From contig JAAOIF010000076.1 in the NCBI GenBank assembly GCA_015163925.1, forward strand, positions 1 through 5,707: 5,707 nt of DNA. Direction: 5' to 3'. A model generated the notes under the pieces. That model worked only from the letters and a program-made list of their open reading frames with translations, did no database searches and was not told the origin of the DNA. Below are positions 1 to 5,419 of this stretch, one piece after another; within the stretch, counting starts at the first letter, position 1; the number at the start of each line of letters is the position of its first letter. The DNA is from Candidatus Thioglobus sp. Its GTDB lineage: Bacteria > Pseudomonadota > Gammaproteobacteria > PS1 > Pseudothioglobaceae. A program made the position numbers and the translations under genes.

Positions 1-533
1 GATTCGTTGGTTTCACTGGCGCGAATGTATAAAATCAGGCTGTGGTCGGCGAGAGTTTTATAGACTTTTTCATCATCCAATTCACACAAACTGCCGCCGG
101 CATCGTTAATAAAATTATGCTCAGTAGTCTTAATAAACTCCGGCACATCAAGCATCGCTTGGATTTCTGCCTCTCGGTGCAAAGCCTGCCGATGGGTAAA
201 TTCAGCAAGCTCCAGCCCGCCCTGCTGCGGATTTCCGACCTTGCCGAGAAAACTCGACACCGAATGCAAATTGTCAAATGTAATGTGATTTTCAACACTA
301 ATTGACTGATTTTCCAGCAGGCCCTTGAGCCATTTATCTTGCTTAATTTGGGCTTTGATATTTTCCAAAATGGCTTGATTTAGATATTTTGTCCCAATCC
401 GATAATCGCCAGAATAGTGATACCAGCGGTCATCTGCGCATAATAATTTCGCCAAATGAGTCTTGCCCACGCCCGACATTCCGAGCAAAGTTAGGCGTTT
501 ATTTTCTGAATTTTCAAACTCCGCAAGCGTCAT
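1..533 (-). CDS. P-loop ATPase of unknown function, C-terminus outside window
   Basis: Only the first 177 residues are in the window; the reading frame is still open at position 1. A clear Walker A motif, GMSGVGKT, lies at residues 18-25, so the protein should bind ATP or GTP. The stretch from about residue 80 to 155 is polar, and includes [16 protein letters not shown] and, near residues 143-148, NDAGGS. A hydrophobic strand, LILYI (about 166-170), could be the core strand carrying Walker B, but no clear acidic Walker B residue follows it. I recall similar proteobacterial proteins annotated only as ATPase; no substrate is known to me. There is no signal peptide or membrane segment in this part, so it is probably cytoplasmic. 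The ATG at 533 overlaps the stop of the aminotransferase gene as ATGA, which suggests translational coupling; a GGACGG stretch lies about 8 nt upstream. Kinase-like P-loop folds such as shikimate kinase are an alternative reading of the N-terminus. Confidence 0.8.
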   Translation of the reverse strand, partial: MTLAEFENSENKRLTLLGMSGVGKTHLAKLLCADDRWYHYSGDYRIGTKYLNQAILENIKAQIKQDKWLKGLLENQSISVENHITFDNLHSVSSFLGKVGNPQQGGLELAEFTHRQALHREAEIQAMLDVPEFIKTTEHNFINDAGGSLCELDDEKVYKTLADHSLILYIRASETNE

Positions 534-1717
534 AACAGCCCGTCCGCCTTGAACATTTCACGAATTCCACGCACGGCTTGCCGAGTTCTATGCTCATTTT
601 CAATCAAACCAAAACGCACAAAATCATCGCCAAATTCGCCAAAACCAATGCCCGGCGAGACTCCAACTTTTGCCACTTTTAAGAGTTTTTTGCTAAATTC
701 TAACGAGCCAATTTTTTGATAAAATTCAGGAATTTTTGCCCAAACAAACATTGTGGCTCGCGGCGGAATTACTTCCCAGCCAATCTTGTTAAGCCCTTCG
801 CACAAGACATCTCGGCGGTCTTGATACATTTTTGCAATCTCCAAAACGCAATTTTGCTCGCCCTCCAATGCCTCAATCGCTGCCACTTGAATCGGAGTAA
901 AAGTGCCGTAATCAAGGTAGGATTTTATCCGCGCCAAGGCATTCACCAAAGTCGGATTTCCGACCATAAAACCCACGCGCCAGCCCGGCATATTGTAACT
1001 TTTTGACAAAGAAAAAAACTCCACAGCAATATCTTTTGCCCCCTGAACCTGCAAAATACTCGGCGCCGTGTAGCCGTCAAAAACAATATCGGCATAGGCT
1101 AAATCCTGCACCACCCAGATTTTATGCGCCTTGGCAATTTTGATAATTCGCTCAAAAAACTCCAACTCCACACACTCGGTGGTCGGATTTGAAGGATAAT
1201 TTAACACTAACATTTTTGGCGTGGATGGGGCATTTTTAATCGCCAATTCCAACTCAGAAATAAAGTCAGAATCCGCTCCACACGGCACTTGCACAAGGTC
1301 CGCGCCAGCAATCACAAAACCGTAAGGGTGAATCGGATAAGCCGGATTCGGCACTAAAACTGTGTCCCCAGCGCCGACAATCGCCTGCGCCAAATTCGCC
1401 AAACCCTCTTTAGAACCAATGGTTACAATGGCTTCGGTCTCAAAATCCAAATCCACGCCAAAGCGATTTTTATACCAATTTGTAATCGCTTGCCGCAGCC
1501 GCGGAATGCCCTTTGAAGCCGAGTAGCGATGGGTGTCCGGACGGCGCGCCGCCTCAACTAATTTTTCCACAATATGACTTGGAGTCGGCTGGTCAGGATT
1601 GCCCATTCCAAAATCAATAATATCCTCGCCGCGCGCCCGAGCCTGTGCCTTCAACGCATTCGTAGTCGCAAAAACATAAGCCGGCAGGCGTTTGATTCTG
1701 GGGAAATTTTTATTCAT
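530..1717 (-). CDS. alaC: PLP-dependent aminotransferase, AlaC-like (class I/II)
   Basis: This is a complete 395-residue fold-type I aminotransferase, the usual length for the class. Visible active-site features are the PLP-binding lysine K239 in [13 protein letters not shown]205 in VVQDLAYAD (pairs with the pyridine nitrogen), Y208, N177 in NYPSNPT, R247, and R368 in VRFGL, which should hold the substrate carboxylate. The N-terminal [11 protein letters not shown] and the [12 protein letters not shown] stretch resemble E. coli AlaC (glutamate-pyruvate transaminase) and proteins often annotated as LL-diaminopimelate aminotransferase. Most likely it interconverts alanine/pyruvate and glutamate/2-oxoglutarate in the cytoplasm; substrate specificity cannot be settled from sequence alone. 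The start at 1717 gives the conserved [17 protein letters not shown]-terminus and overlaps the FKBP gene by 8 bp. No Shine-Dalgarno sequence is visible, so translation probably depends on coupling to the upstream gene. The stop overlaps the start of the ATPase gene. Confidence 0.9.
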   Translation of the reverse strand: MNKNFPRIKRLPAYVFATTNALKAQARARGEDIIDFGMGNPDQPTPSHIVEKLVEAARRPDTHRYSASKGIPRLRQAITNWYKNRFGVDLDFETEAIVTIGSKEGLANLAQAIVGAGDTVLVPNPAYPIHPYGFVIAGADLVQVPCGADSDFISELELAIKNAPSTPKMLVLNYPSNPTTECVELEFFERIIKIAKAHKIWVVQDLAYADIVFDGYTAPSILQVQGAKDIAVEFFSLSKSYNMPGWRVGFMVGNPTLVNALARIKSYLDYGTFTPIQVAAIEALEGEQNCVLEIAKMYQDRRDVLCEGLNKIGWEVIPPRATMFVWAKIPEFYQKIGSLEFSKKLLKVAKVGVSPGIGFGEFGDDFVRFGLIENEHRTRQAVRGIREMFKADGLL

Positions 1718-2039
1718 TTATGGCTAATAATTCAACATCAAAAATCAGGGTTGCATTCGGTGGAATGGCTTTGCCAGCGCCGATTTCGCCGTAGCCGAGT
1801 TTTGCGGGAATGGTGAGTTTGCGCTTGCCGCCGAGCCGCATTCCAGCAATTCCTTGCTCCCAGCCGGCAATCACTTCGCCGCCGCCGAGGGTGAAATCAA
1901 ATGGCTGATTTCTGTCAATACTAGAGTCAAATTTTTTGCCATTTGTCAGCCAGCCGGAGTAGTGCATTTTGACATTATCGCCGATTTTACAAGCCTCCCC
2001 GCCGCCGATTTGCAACTCTTCAATTATCAATTCTGGCAT
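1710..2039 (-). CDS. FKBP-type peptidyl-prolyl cis-trans isomerase
   Basis: This is a complete single-domain FKBP of 109 residues, almost the same length as human FKBP12. It would catalyse cis-trans isomerisation of Xaa-Pro bonds and so assist protein folding. The whole binding pocket can be recognised: Y27 (HYSGWL), F37 and D38 (KKFDSS), F47, V56 and I57, W60 ([10 protein letters not shown]), Y83 (LGYGE), I92 (IPPNATLIF) and F100. There is no signal peptide, no membrane anchor and no inserted chaperone flap of the SlyD kind, so it is a minimal cytoplasmic enzyme. Its start lies one base after the antitoxin stop codon and has only a weak purine-rich stretch (GAAAAA) as ribosome binding site, so expression is probably coupled to the toxin-antitoxin transcript. 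Its end overlaps the aminotransferase start by 8 bp. Family assignment is secure; client proteins are unknown. Confidence 0.95.
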   Translation of the reverse strand: MPELIIEELQIGGGEACKIGDNVKMHYSGWLTNGKKFDSSIDRNQPFDFTLGGGEVIAGWEQGIAGMRLGGKRKLTIPAKLGYGEIGAGKAIPPNATLIFDVELLAINE

Positions 2040-2040
2040 T

Positions 2041-2280
2041 TTATTTTTCTAATTTAAAGCTTTGCACATGCTTCCGCAGCAAGCTATTTATCAGCGTTTG
2101 GTAGGCGATTTTTTTCTCGCTTGCCTCTTTTTTTAGAATAATTAAAATGTCATCGTCAAGCCTCATTGAGGTCGGAATTTTTTTCGGCTGGTAAAATCTG
2201 CCACGAATTCCGCCAGTAAAATCGTAATGTTCTGGCAATTCAAAATCATCATAAATTGCTCTTTCTTCAGGTGTTTTCAT
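2041..2280 (-). CDS. brnA: BrnA/CopG-like ribbon-helix-helix antitoxin
   Basis: I annotate 79 residues from the ATG at 2280. An in-frame ORF extends upstream to 2352, but this start is preferred because a strong AAAGGAG lies 5 nt upstream and the first 24 residues of the longer form are simply brnT read in another frame. The C-terminal half looks like a ribbon-helix-helix DNA-binding domain: strand IPTSMRL (about 35-41), helix [16 protein letters not shown], a short turn, then helix [15 protein letters not shown]. The N-terminal part, with [21 protein letters not shown], resembles the toxin-binding segment of CopG-family antitoxins paired with BrnT. It should bind and neutralise BrnT and, as a complex, repress the shared promoter. 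It overlaps brnT by 14 bp and ends one base before the FKBP gene. A plain CopG-family antitoxin label would also be reasonable, as the N-terminus is not that of classic Brucella BrnA. Confidence 0.85.
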   Translation of the reverse strand: MKTPEERAIYDDFELPEHYDFTGGIRGRFYQPKKIPTSMRLDDDILIILKKEASEKKIAYQTLINSLLRKHVQSFKLEK

Positions 2281-2551
2281 ACATGCTCCTTTCTTGTTTG
2301 TCAGGTTTTCTAACGCTAATAATTCTGATAATTTCACTGCCGTCTTTGGCAAAAAATAAATTAACTACCACTAATAATTTGTGGTTTTCTGTGGTGCCGA
2401 TTGTTACCCATCTTTCTTCAAAATAATTAAACCGATAATCTAATTTAGAAACTTGCAATGGGTCGGAAAAAACCTCTTTTGCCTCATCAAAACTAACGCC
2501 GTGTTGCTTTTGATTTAGCTGATTTTTGGCTTCGTCCCATTCAAATCTCAT
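2267..2551 (-). CDS. brnT: BrnT-family toxin (RelE-like ribonuclease)
   Basis: This is a complete 94-residue protein with the hallmarks of BrnT: FEWDEAKN at the N-terminus (residues 3-10), KQHGVSFDEAKEVFSDP (15-31), EERWVTIG (45-52), the hydrophobic strand LLVVVNLFF (59-67), EIIRIISVRKP (73-83) and a basic tail with ER before Y91. BrnT toxins have a RelE-like fold and inhibit translation through RNA cleavage when released from BrnA. The conserved charged residues H17, E46, R47, R76, R81 and R88 are present, so the toxin looks intact. Gene order toxin then antitoxin is typical of brnTA. The gene has its own promoter just upstream and no Shine-Dalgarno sequence; its predicted transcript starts at or beside the ATG. 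Base composition is AT-rich (about 27-35% G+C in two lines counted by hand), which fits horizontal acquisition but is not proof, because neighbouring genes also vary. Confidence 0.92.
   Translation of the reverse strand: MRFEWDEAKNQLNQKQHGVSFDEAKEVFSDPLQVSKLDYRFNYFEERWVTIGTTENHKLLVVVNLFFAKDGSEIIRIISVRKPDKQERSMYENT
2286..2292 (-). promoter_or_regulatory. Strong Shine-Dalgarno sequence of brnA, inside brnT
   Basis: AAAGGAG lies 5 nt before the antitoxin ATG at 2280 and within the toxin codons for Glu-Arg-Ser. It is the best ribosome binding site in the window and decides the antitoxin start. An ATG at 2284 is also near but belongs to the toxin frame. Confidence 0.8.
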
Positions 2552-2579
2552 AATTAAATATTAGCATAGTGTAATTACA
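2551..2579. promoter_or_regulatory. Candidate BrnA(T) operator: two TAATTA sites 21 bp apart
   Basis: A perfect 10-bp palindrome, TGTAATTACA, lies at 2570-2579 in the spacer between the -35 and -10 boxes. Its TAATTA core recurs at 2551-2556, next to the toxin start codon. The two core centres are 21 bp apart, two helical turns, so bound proteins would lie on one face of the DNA. Ribbon-helix-helix antitoxins commonly repress their own promoters by cooperative binding to short palindromes; assigning these sites to BrnA is inference. Confidence 0.5.
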
Positions 2580-2586
2580 TTGTCAA
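2558..2586 (-). promoter_or_regulatory. Sigma-70-type promoter of brnTA
   Basis: On the minus strand a perfect -35 box TTGACA (2586-2581) is followed by exactly 17 bp and a -10 box TAATAT (2563-2558; four of six match TATAAT), with a TG one base upstream (TGCTAATAT) that makes an extended -10. The stop codon TGA of the DUF2797 gene is inside the -35 box. Six bases separate the -10 box from the toxin ATG, so the transcription start should fall at or next to that ATG. Spacing and box quality make this a strong prediction, though it was made by eye. Confidence 0.75.
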
Positions 2587-3371
2587 TACTTTAGGGTTAA
2601 ATCATACGAGCCGAATTTTCTGATGTTCAAAACTCCGCCGTCTAATAGTAAATATTGCCCCTTGATGCCTTGTAAAACGCCGGAAATTATTGGGGTTTTG
2701 TCAAAACTTAATGAGGTGATTTTACTGGGATATTTTTGCACCGGGTAGTGAATTTCCAGCGGTTTTGCGTCTAATTTTATGGCATTAGTAATATCAATTT
2801 TGCCAAATAATTCGTCTCTGATGGCGGGCAAATTTAGCACTTCCACCTCGTTTTTGAGCATTTTTCGCCAGTTGGTTTTATCGGTTACGAAGGCTTTGAG
2901 GGCGACTTCAAACTTGCCAGATTCCAGCCGACTTTCCACCTCTAATATCGGCAAAGCCTGCACCGCCCCTTGGTCAATCCAGCGGTCCGGAGTGTTGGTT
3001 TTCTTAGTAATTCCGACCTTCACGCCGGAGGAATTTGCCAAATAAATTAGCGTTGGCACAAAGCAATTTTCCAGTCCCCACTGCGGCTCACGGCAAGTGC
3101 CAAGGTGATAATGGCAAGTTTCTGGGCGCATAATACACAAATCGCACCGAGCCAGCGCCTGACAGCACGGGTAACAAAATCCTTGCGAATAGCTTTTATT
3201 AGTACGCCTGCCGCAGTTTGAGCAAGTGATTTGCCCATTAAATTCCAGCGAAATTTCCTGCCCCACCAAGCCATTCATCTCCACCAAATCCGCCCCAATC
3301 GGCAAGCGGTAAAAGACTTTCTCATTTTTCAATGAGACTTGCATTTTTTGAATTAAGCCGCTTAATTGCAT
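2583..3371 (-). CDS. DUF2797 protein, cysteine-rich, possible GIY-YIG-like core
   Basis: This is a complete 262-residue protein that I recognise as the DUF2797 family, whose function is unknown to me. The N-terminal 45 residues are followed by a cysteine-rich region that should bind one or more zinc ions: C50 and C53, C66 and C69 (C70 is adjacent), C76 and C79, C86, H89, C93 and C103. Next comes LIYLANSSGVKVGIT (108-122), then DRWIDQGA (129-136) and GKFEVALKAFVTDKTNWRKML. The spacing of Y110, G120, R130 and E155 resembles the catalytic layout of GIY-YIG nucleases, which I infer and have not tested. The C-terminal quarter has no recognised motif, and no signal peptide or membrane segment is seen. 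Its start overlaps purC by 10 bp and has AGGA 6 nt upstream; its stop lies inside the brnTA promoter. A nucleic-acid-binding role is plausible but unproven. Confidence 0.88.
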   Translation of the reverse strand: MQLSGLIQKMQVSLKNEKVFYRLPIGADLVEMNGLVGQEISLEFNGQITCSNCGRRTNKSYSQGFCYPCCQALARCDLCIMRPETCHYHLGTCREPQWGLENCFVPTLIYLANSSGVKVGITKKTNTPDRWIDQGAVQALPILEVESRLESGKFEVALKAFVTDKTNWRKMLKNEVEVLNLPAIRDELFGKIDITNAIKLDAKPLEIHYPVQKYPSKITSLSFDKTPIISGVLQGIKGQYLLLDGGVLNIRKFGSYDLTLKY

Positions 3372-4237
3372 AAAATTTCCTGAATTTGTTGATATTTTTT
3401 GGCAGTTTTTTGGATGATTTCAGCGGGTAATTTTGGTGCTGGCGGAGTTTTGTTCCAATCTAATTTTTGCAGATAATCACGGATAATTTGCTTGTCAAAA
3501 CTCTTGGGACTGCTGCCGATTTTGTAGTCTTTTGCCGACCAAAAACGCGATGAATCTGGGGTTAAAACCTCGTCCATTAGTGTGAGTTTTTGGTTTTCGT
3601 CCAAGCCAAATTCAAACTTGGTGTCAGCAATTATTATGCCTCTTTTGAGGGCAAATTCGGCGGCGAAATTGTAAAGTTTTAGGCTTACATTTTTGATTTG
3701 CTTGGCTAAATCTGCGCCGATGATTTTCTCGGTTTTTGCAAAGCTAATATTTTCGTCATGCGAGCCGGCTGCGGCCTTGCTGGACGGGGTGAAAATCGCC
3801 TCGGGGAGTTTTTCTGCAAGCTGCAAATTTACTGGTAATTTGAGCCCACAAAGTGAGCCAGTTTTTTGATAATCGCTCCAGCCAGAACCAATAATATAGC
3901 CTCTGACAATCGCCTCAACCGGCAGTGGAGTAAGCTTTTTAACGATAATTGCCCGACCTTCAACTTGTGAAATTTCCGCCGAATTTAGCACACTTTCAAG
4001 CGGCTGATGGGTCAAATGATTTGGAATAATCTGTTCAGTTTTAGCAAACCAAAAATCCGCCACCGCACTCAAAACCCTGCCCTTACCACTAATCGGCTCG
4101 GCAAAAACCACATCAAAAGCACTCAGGCGGTCGGTGGTCACAATCAGCAGCCGCCCGCCGTCAAGGGCATAAATATCACGCACTTTGCCCTTTTGCAGCA
4201 GCGGCAGAGGCAAATTAGTCTCAAAAAGTGTTAGCAT
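3362..4237 (-). CDS. purC: Phosphoribosylaminoimidazole-succinocarboxamide synthase
   Basis: This 291-residue protein is the SAICAR synthetase of de novo purine synthesis: it joins CAIR and aspartate using ATP, in the cytoplasm. Recognisable segments in order are the nucleotide-binding GKVRDIYAL (17-25), TTDRLSAFDVVF (34-45), the VEAIVRGYIIGSGWSDY region (107-123), TPSSKAAAGSHDENISF (150-166), the family signature IIIADTKFEFG (201-211), and LMDEVLTPDSSRFW (220-233). It is the longer form of the enzyme (about 290-310 residues), not the roughly 240-residue form found in E. coli and Bacillus. The start at 4237 is 3 nt after the dxr stop, and only AT-rich sequence precedes it, without a Shine-Dalgarno motif, so re-initiation after dxr is likely. 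It overlaps the DUF2797 gene by 10 bp. All signature residues are present, and the enzyme looks functional. Confidence 0.96.
   Translation of the reverse strand: MLTLFETNLPLPLLQKGKVRDIYALDGGRLLIVTTDRLSAFDVVFAEPISGKGRVLSAVADFWFAKTEQIIPNHLTHQPLESVLNSAEISQVEGRAIIVKKLTPLPVEAIVRGYIIGSGWSDYQKTGSLCGLKLPVNLQLAEKLPEAIFTPSSKAAAGSHDENISFAKTEKIIGADLAKQIKNVSLKLYNFAAEFALKRGIIIADTKFEFGLDENQKLTLMDEVLTPDSSRFWSAKDYKIGSSPKSFDKQIIRDYLQKLDWNKTPPAPKLPAEIIQKTAKKYQQIQEILCN
3378..3381 (-). promoter_or_regulatory. Shine-Dalgarno sequence of the DUF2797 gene
   Basis: AGGA lies 6 nt before the ATG at 3371, within the last codons of purC. It supports this start over the internal methionine at residue 10, even though it produces a 10-bp overlap. 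Confidence 0.6.
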
Positions 4238-4240
4238 AAT

Positions 4241-5419
4241 TTATAATTTTTGTAATAATTCTAAGGCAATTTGCCGAGATTTTTGGTCATTTTCCAATAT
4301 ATTTTGCAAATTATCAACCGGCAAATTTGGCATTTTTTCTAAGGTTTTTTCAATGATTTTGGCAATATCCAAAAAGCCAATTTTGCCATTTAAAAATCCA
4401 TCAACTGCCACTTCATTTGCCGCATTCAGCGCCGCACAAGCATTTCCGCCTTGCTCCAAAGCCGCAAACGCCAAGCGCAAACAGGCAAATTTATCCAAAT
4501 CCGGCGGATAGAATTCCAGCGGCGAGGCCTCCGCCAAATCCAGCGCCGCCACCCCAGAATCCATTCGCTGCGGATACGCCAAAGCATAAGCAATCGCACT
4601 CCGCATATCCGCCCGGCCGAGCTGCGAAATGGTTGAGCCATCAGCAAAATACACCGAAGAATGCAGAATTGATTGCGGGTGAATTACTACTTCAATCTGC
4701 CGAGCCGCCAGCCCAAACAAATAATGCGCCTCAATTACCTCCAAGCCCTTATTCATCATCGTTGCCGAATCCACCGAAATCTTGCGCCCCATTGACCAAT
4801 TCGGATGATTAATTGCCTCAGCAACACTAACATTTTGCAGCTTTTCCAGCCGAGTATGCAAAAACGGCCCGCCCGAAGCCGTCAGCTGAATTTTGCTCAA
4901 GCCCGACCGCCCACTCAGGCATTGAAAAATCGCCGAATGCTCAGAATCCACCGGAATTAATTCAGCATTATTTTCCCGCACCGCATTAATAAATAAATCC
5001 CCAGCCAGCACCAACGATTCCTTGTTTGCCAGCAGCACCCGTTTGCCCGCTTGCGCCGCCGCCAAGCCTGATTCCATACCGGCTGCGCCGACAATTGCTG
5101 CCATGACGAAATCGGTTTCAGCGGCTGCGGCAATATCATTTAAGGCTTGTTTTCCGGCTAAAATTTGAGTGTTATTTGCTGATTTTTTGCTTGAATTTTT
5201 GCTTGAATTTTTTAATCCATTTTGCAATTTTTCAGCCGATTTTTCATCCCTCATTACAACAATTTTGGGCTGATATTTTTGGCACAAATCCAACATTTTT
5301 TGCCAATTAGTATTAGCGCTCAGAGCAAAAATCTGAAATTTATCCGGATGCAAATCCAGCACAGCCAAGGTAGAATCGCCGATTGAGCCAGTCGCCCCGA
5401 GGATTGTAATATTTTTCAT
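4241..5419 (-). CDS. dxr: 1-deoxy-D-xylulose 5-phosphate reductoisomerase
   Basis: This complete 392-residue enzyme converts DXP to MEP with NADPH and a divalent metal, the committed step of the MEP isoprenoid pathway, in the cytoplasm. The NADPH-binding loop GATGSIGDST is at 8-17. VLLANKESLVLAG (128-140) and PVDSEHSAIFQCL (156-168) follow; D158 and E160 are metal ligands. Next are TASGGPF (180-186, S182), NHPNWSMGRKISVDSATMMNKGLE (204-227; H205, N223, K224 and metal ligand E227) and IHPQSILHSSVYFADGS. Compared with the E. coli enzyme, the loop between the DSE motif and TASGG is about 12 residues shorter, while residues 68-84 form a Ser/Lys/Asn-rich stretch coded by a short tandem repeat. The start at 5419 overlaps the cdsA stop as ATGA, with AGGA 11 nt upstream. 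The catalytic set is complete, so it should be active and be the fosmidomycin target. Confidence 0.97.
   Translation of the reverse strand: MKNITILGATGSIGDSTLAVLDLHPDKFQIFALSANTNWQKMLDLCQKYQPKIVVMRDEKSAEKLQNGLKNSSKNSSKKSANNTQILAGKQALNDIAAAAETDFVMAAIVGAAGMESGLAAAQAGKRVLLANKESLVLAGDLFINAVRENNAELIPVDSEHSAIFQCLSGRSGLSKIQLTASGGPFLHTRLEKLQNVSVAEAINHPNWSMGRKISVDSATMMNKGLEVIEAHYLFGLAARQIEVVIHPQSILHSSVYFADGSTISQLGRADMRSAIAYALAYPQRMDSGVAALDLAEASPLEFYPPDLDKFACLRLAFAALEQGGNACAALNAANEVAVDGFLNGKIGFLDIAKIIEKTLEKMPNLPVDNLQNILENDQKSRQIALELLQKL
5184..5212. repeat. 12-bp tandem repeat inside dxr
   Basis: The unit TTTGCTTGAATT (plus strand) occurs twice in direct contact at 5186-5197 and 5198-5209; period-12 identity extends over 29 bp, about 2.4 copies. 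On the coding strand it encodes Asn-Ser-Ser-Lys twice (residues 71-78 of Dxr). The period is four codons, so copy-number change would keep the frame. Confidence 0.85.

Noticed and set aside
35..305. Open frames on both strands of the left end (87 codons each)
   Set aside because: Both overlap the ATPase frame (1-533, minus), which has a Walker A motif and a start joined to the previous gene; their translations show no domain features.
2281..2352. A longer antitoxin starting at 2352
   Set aside because: The extra 24 codons lie wholly within brnT and have no ribosome binding site, whereas the ATG at 2280 has AAAGGAG at 5 nt.
3047..3274. A 75-codon minus-strand open frame in another frame inside the DUF2797 gene
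   Set aside because: It is fully contained in the cysteine-rich part of the DUF2797 gene and has no recognisable features of its own.
4417..4812. A 131-codon proline-rich open frame on the plus strand, opposite dxr
   Set aside because: It is the mirror of the GC-rich core of dxr, with Pro/Ala-rich low-complexity translation and no start signals; dxr itself has a complete catalytic set.
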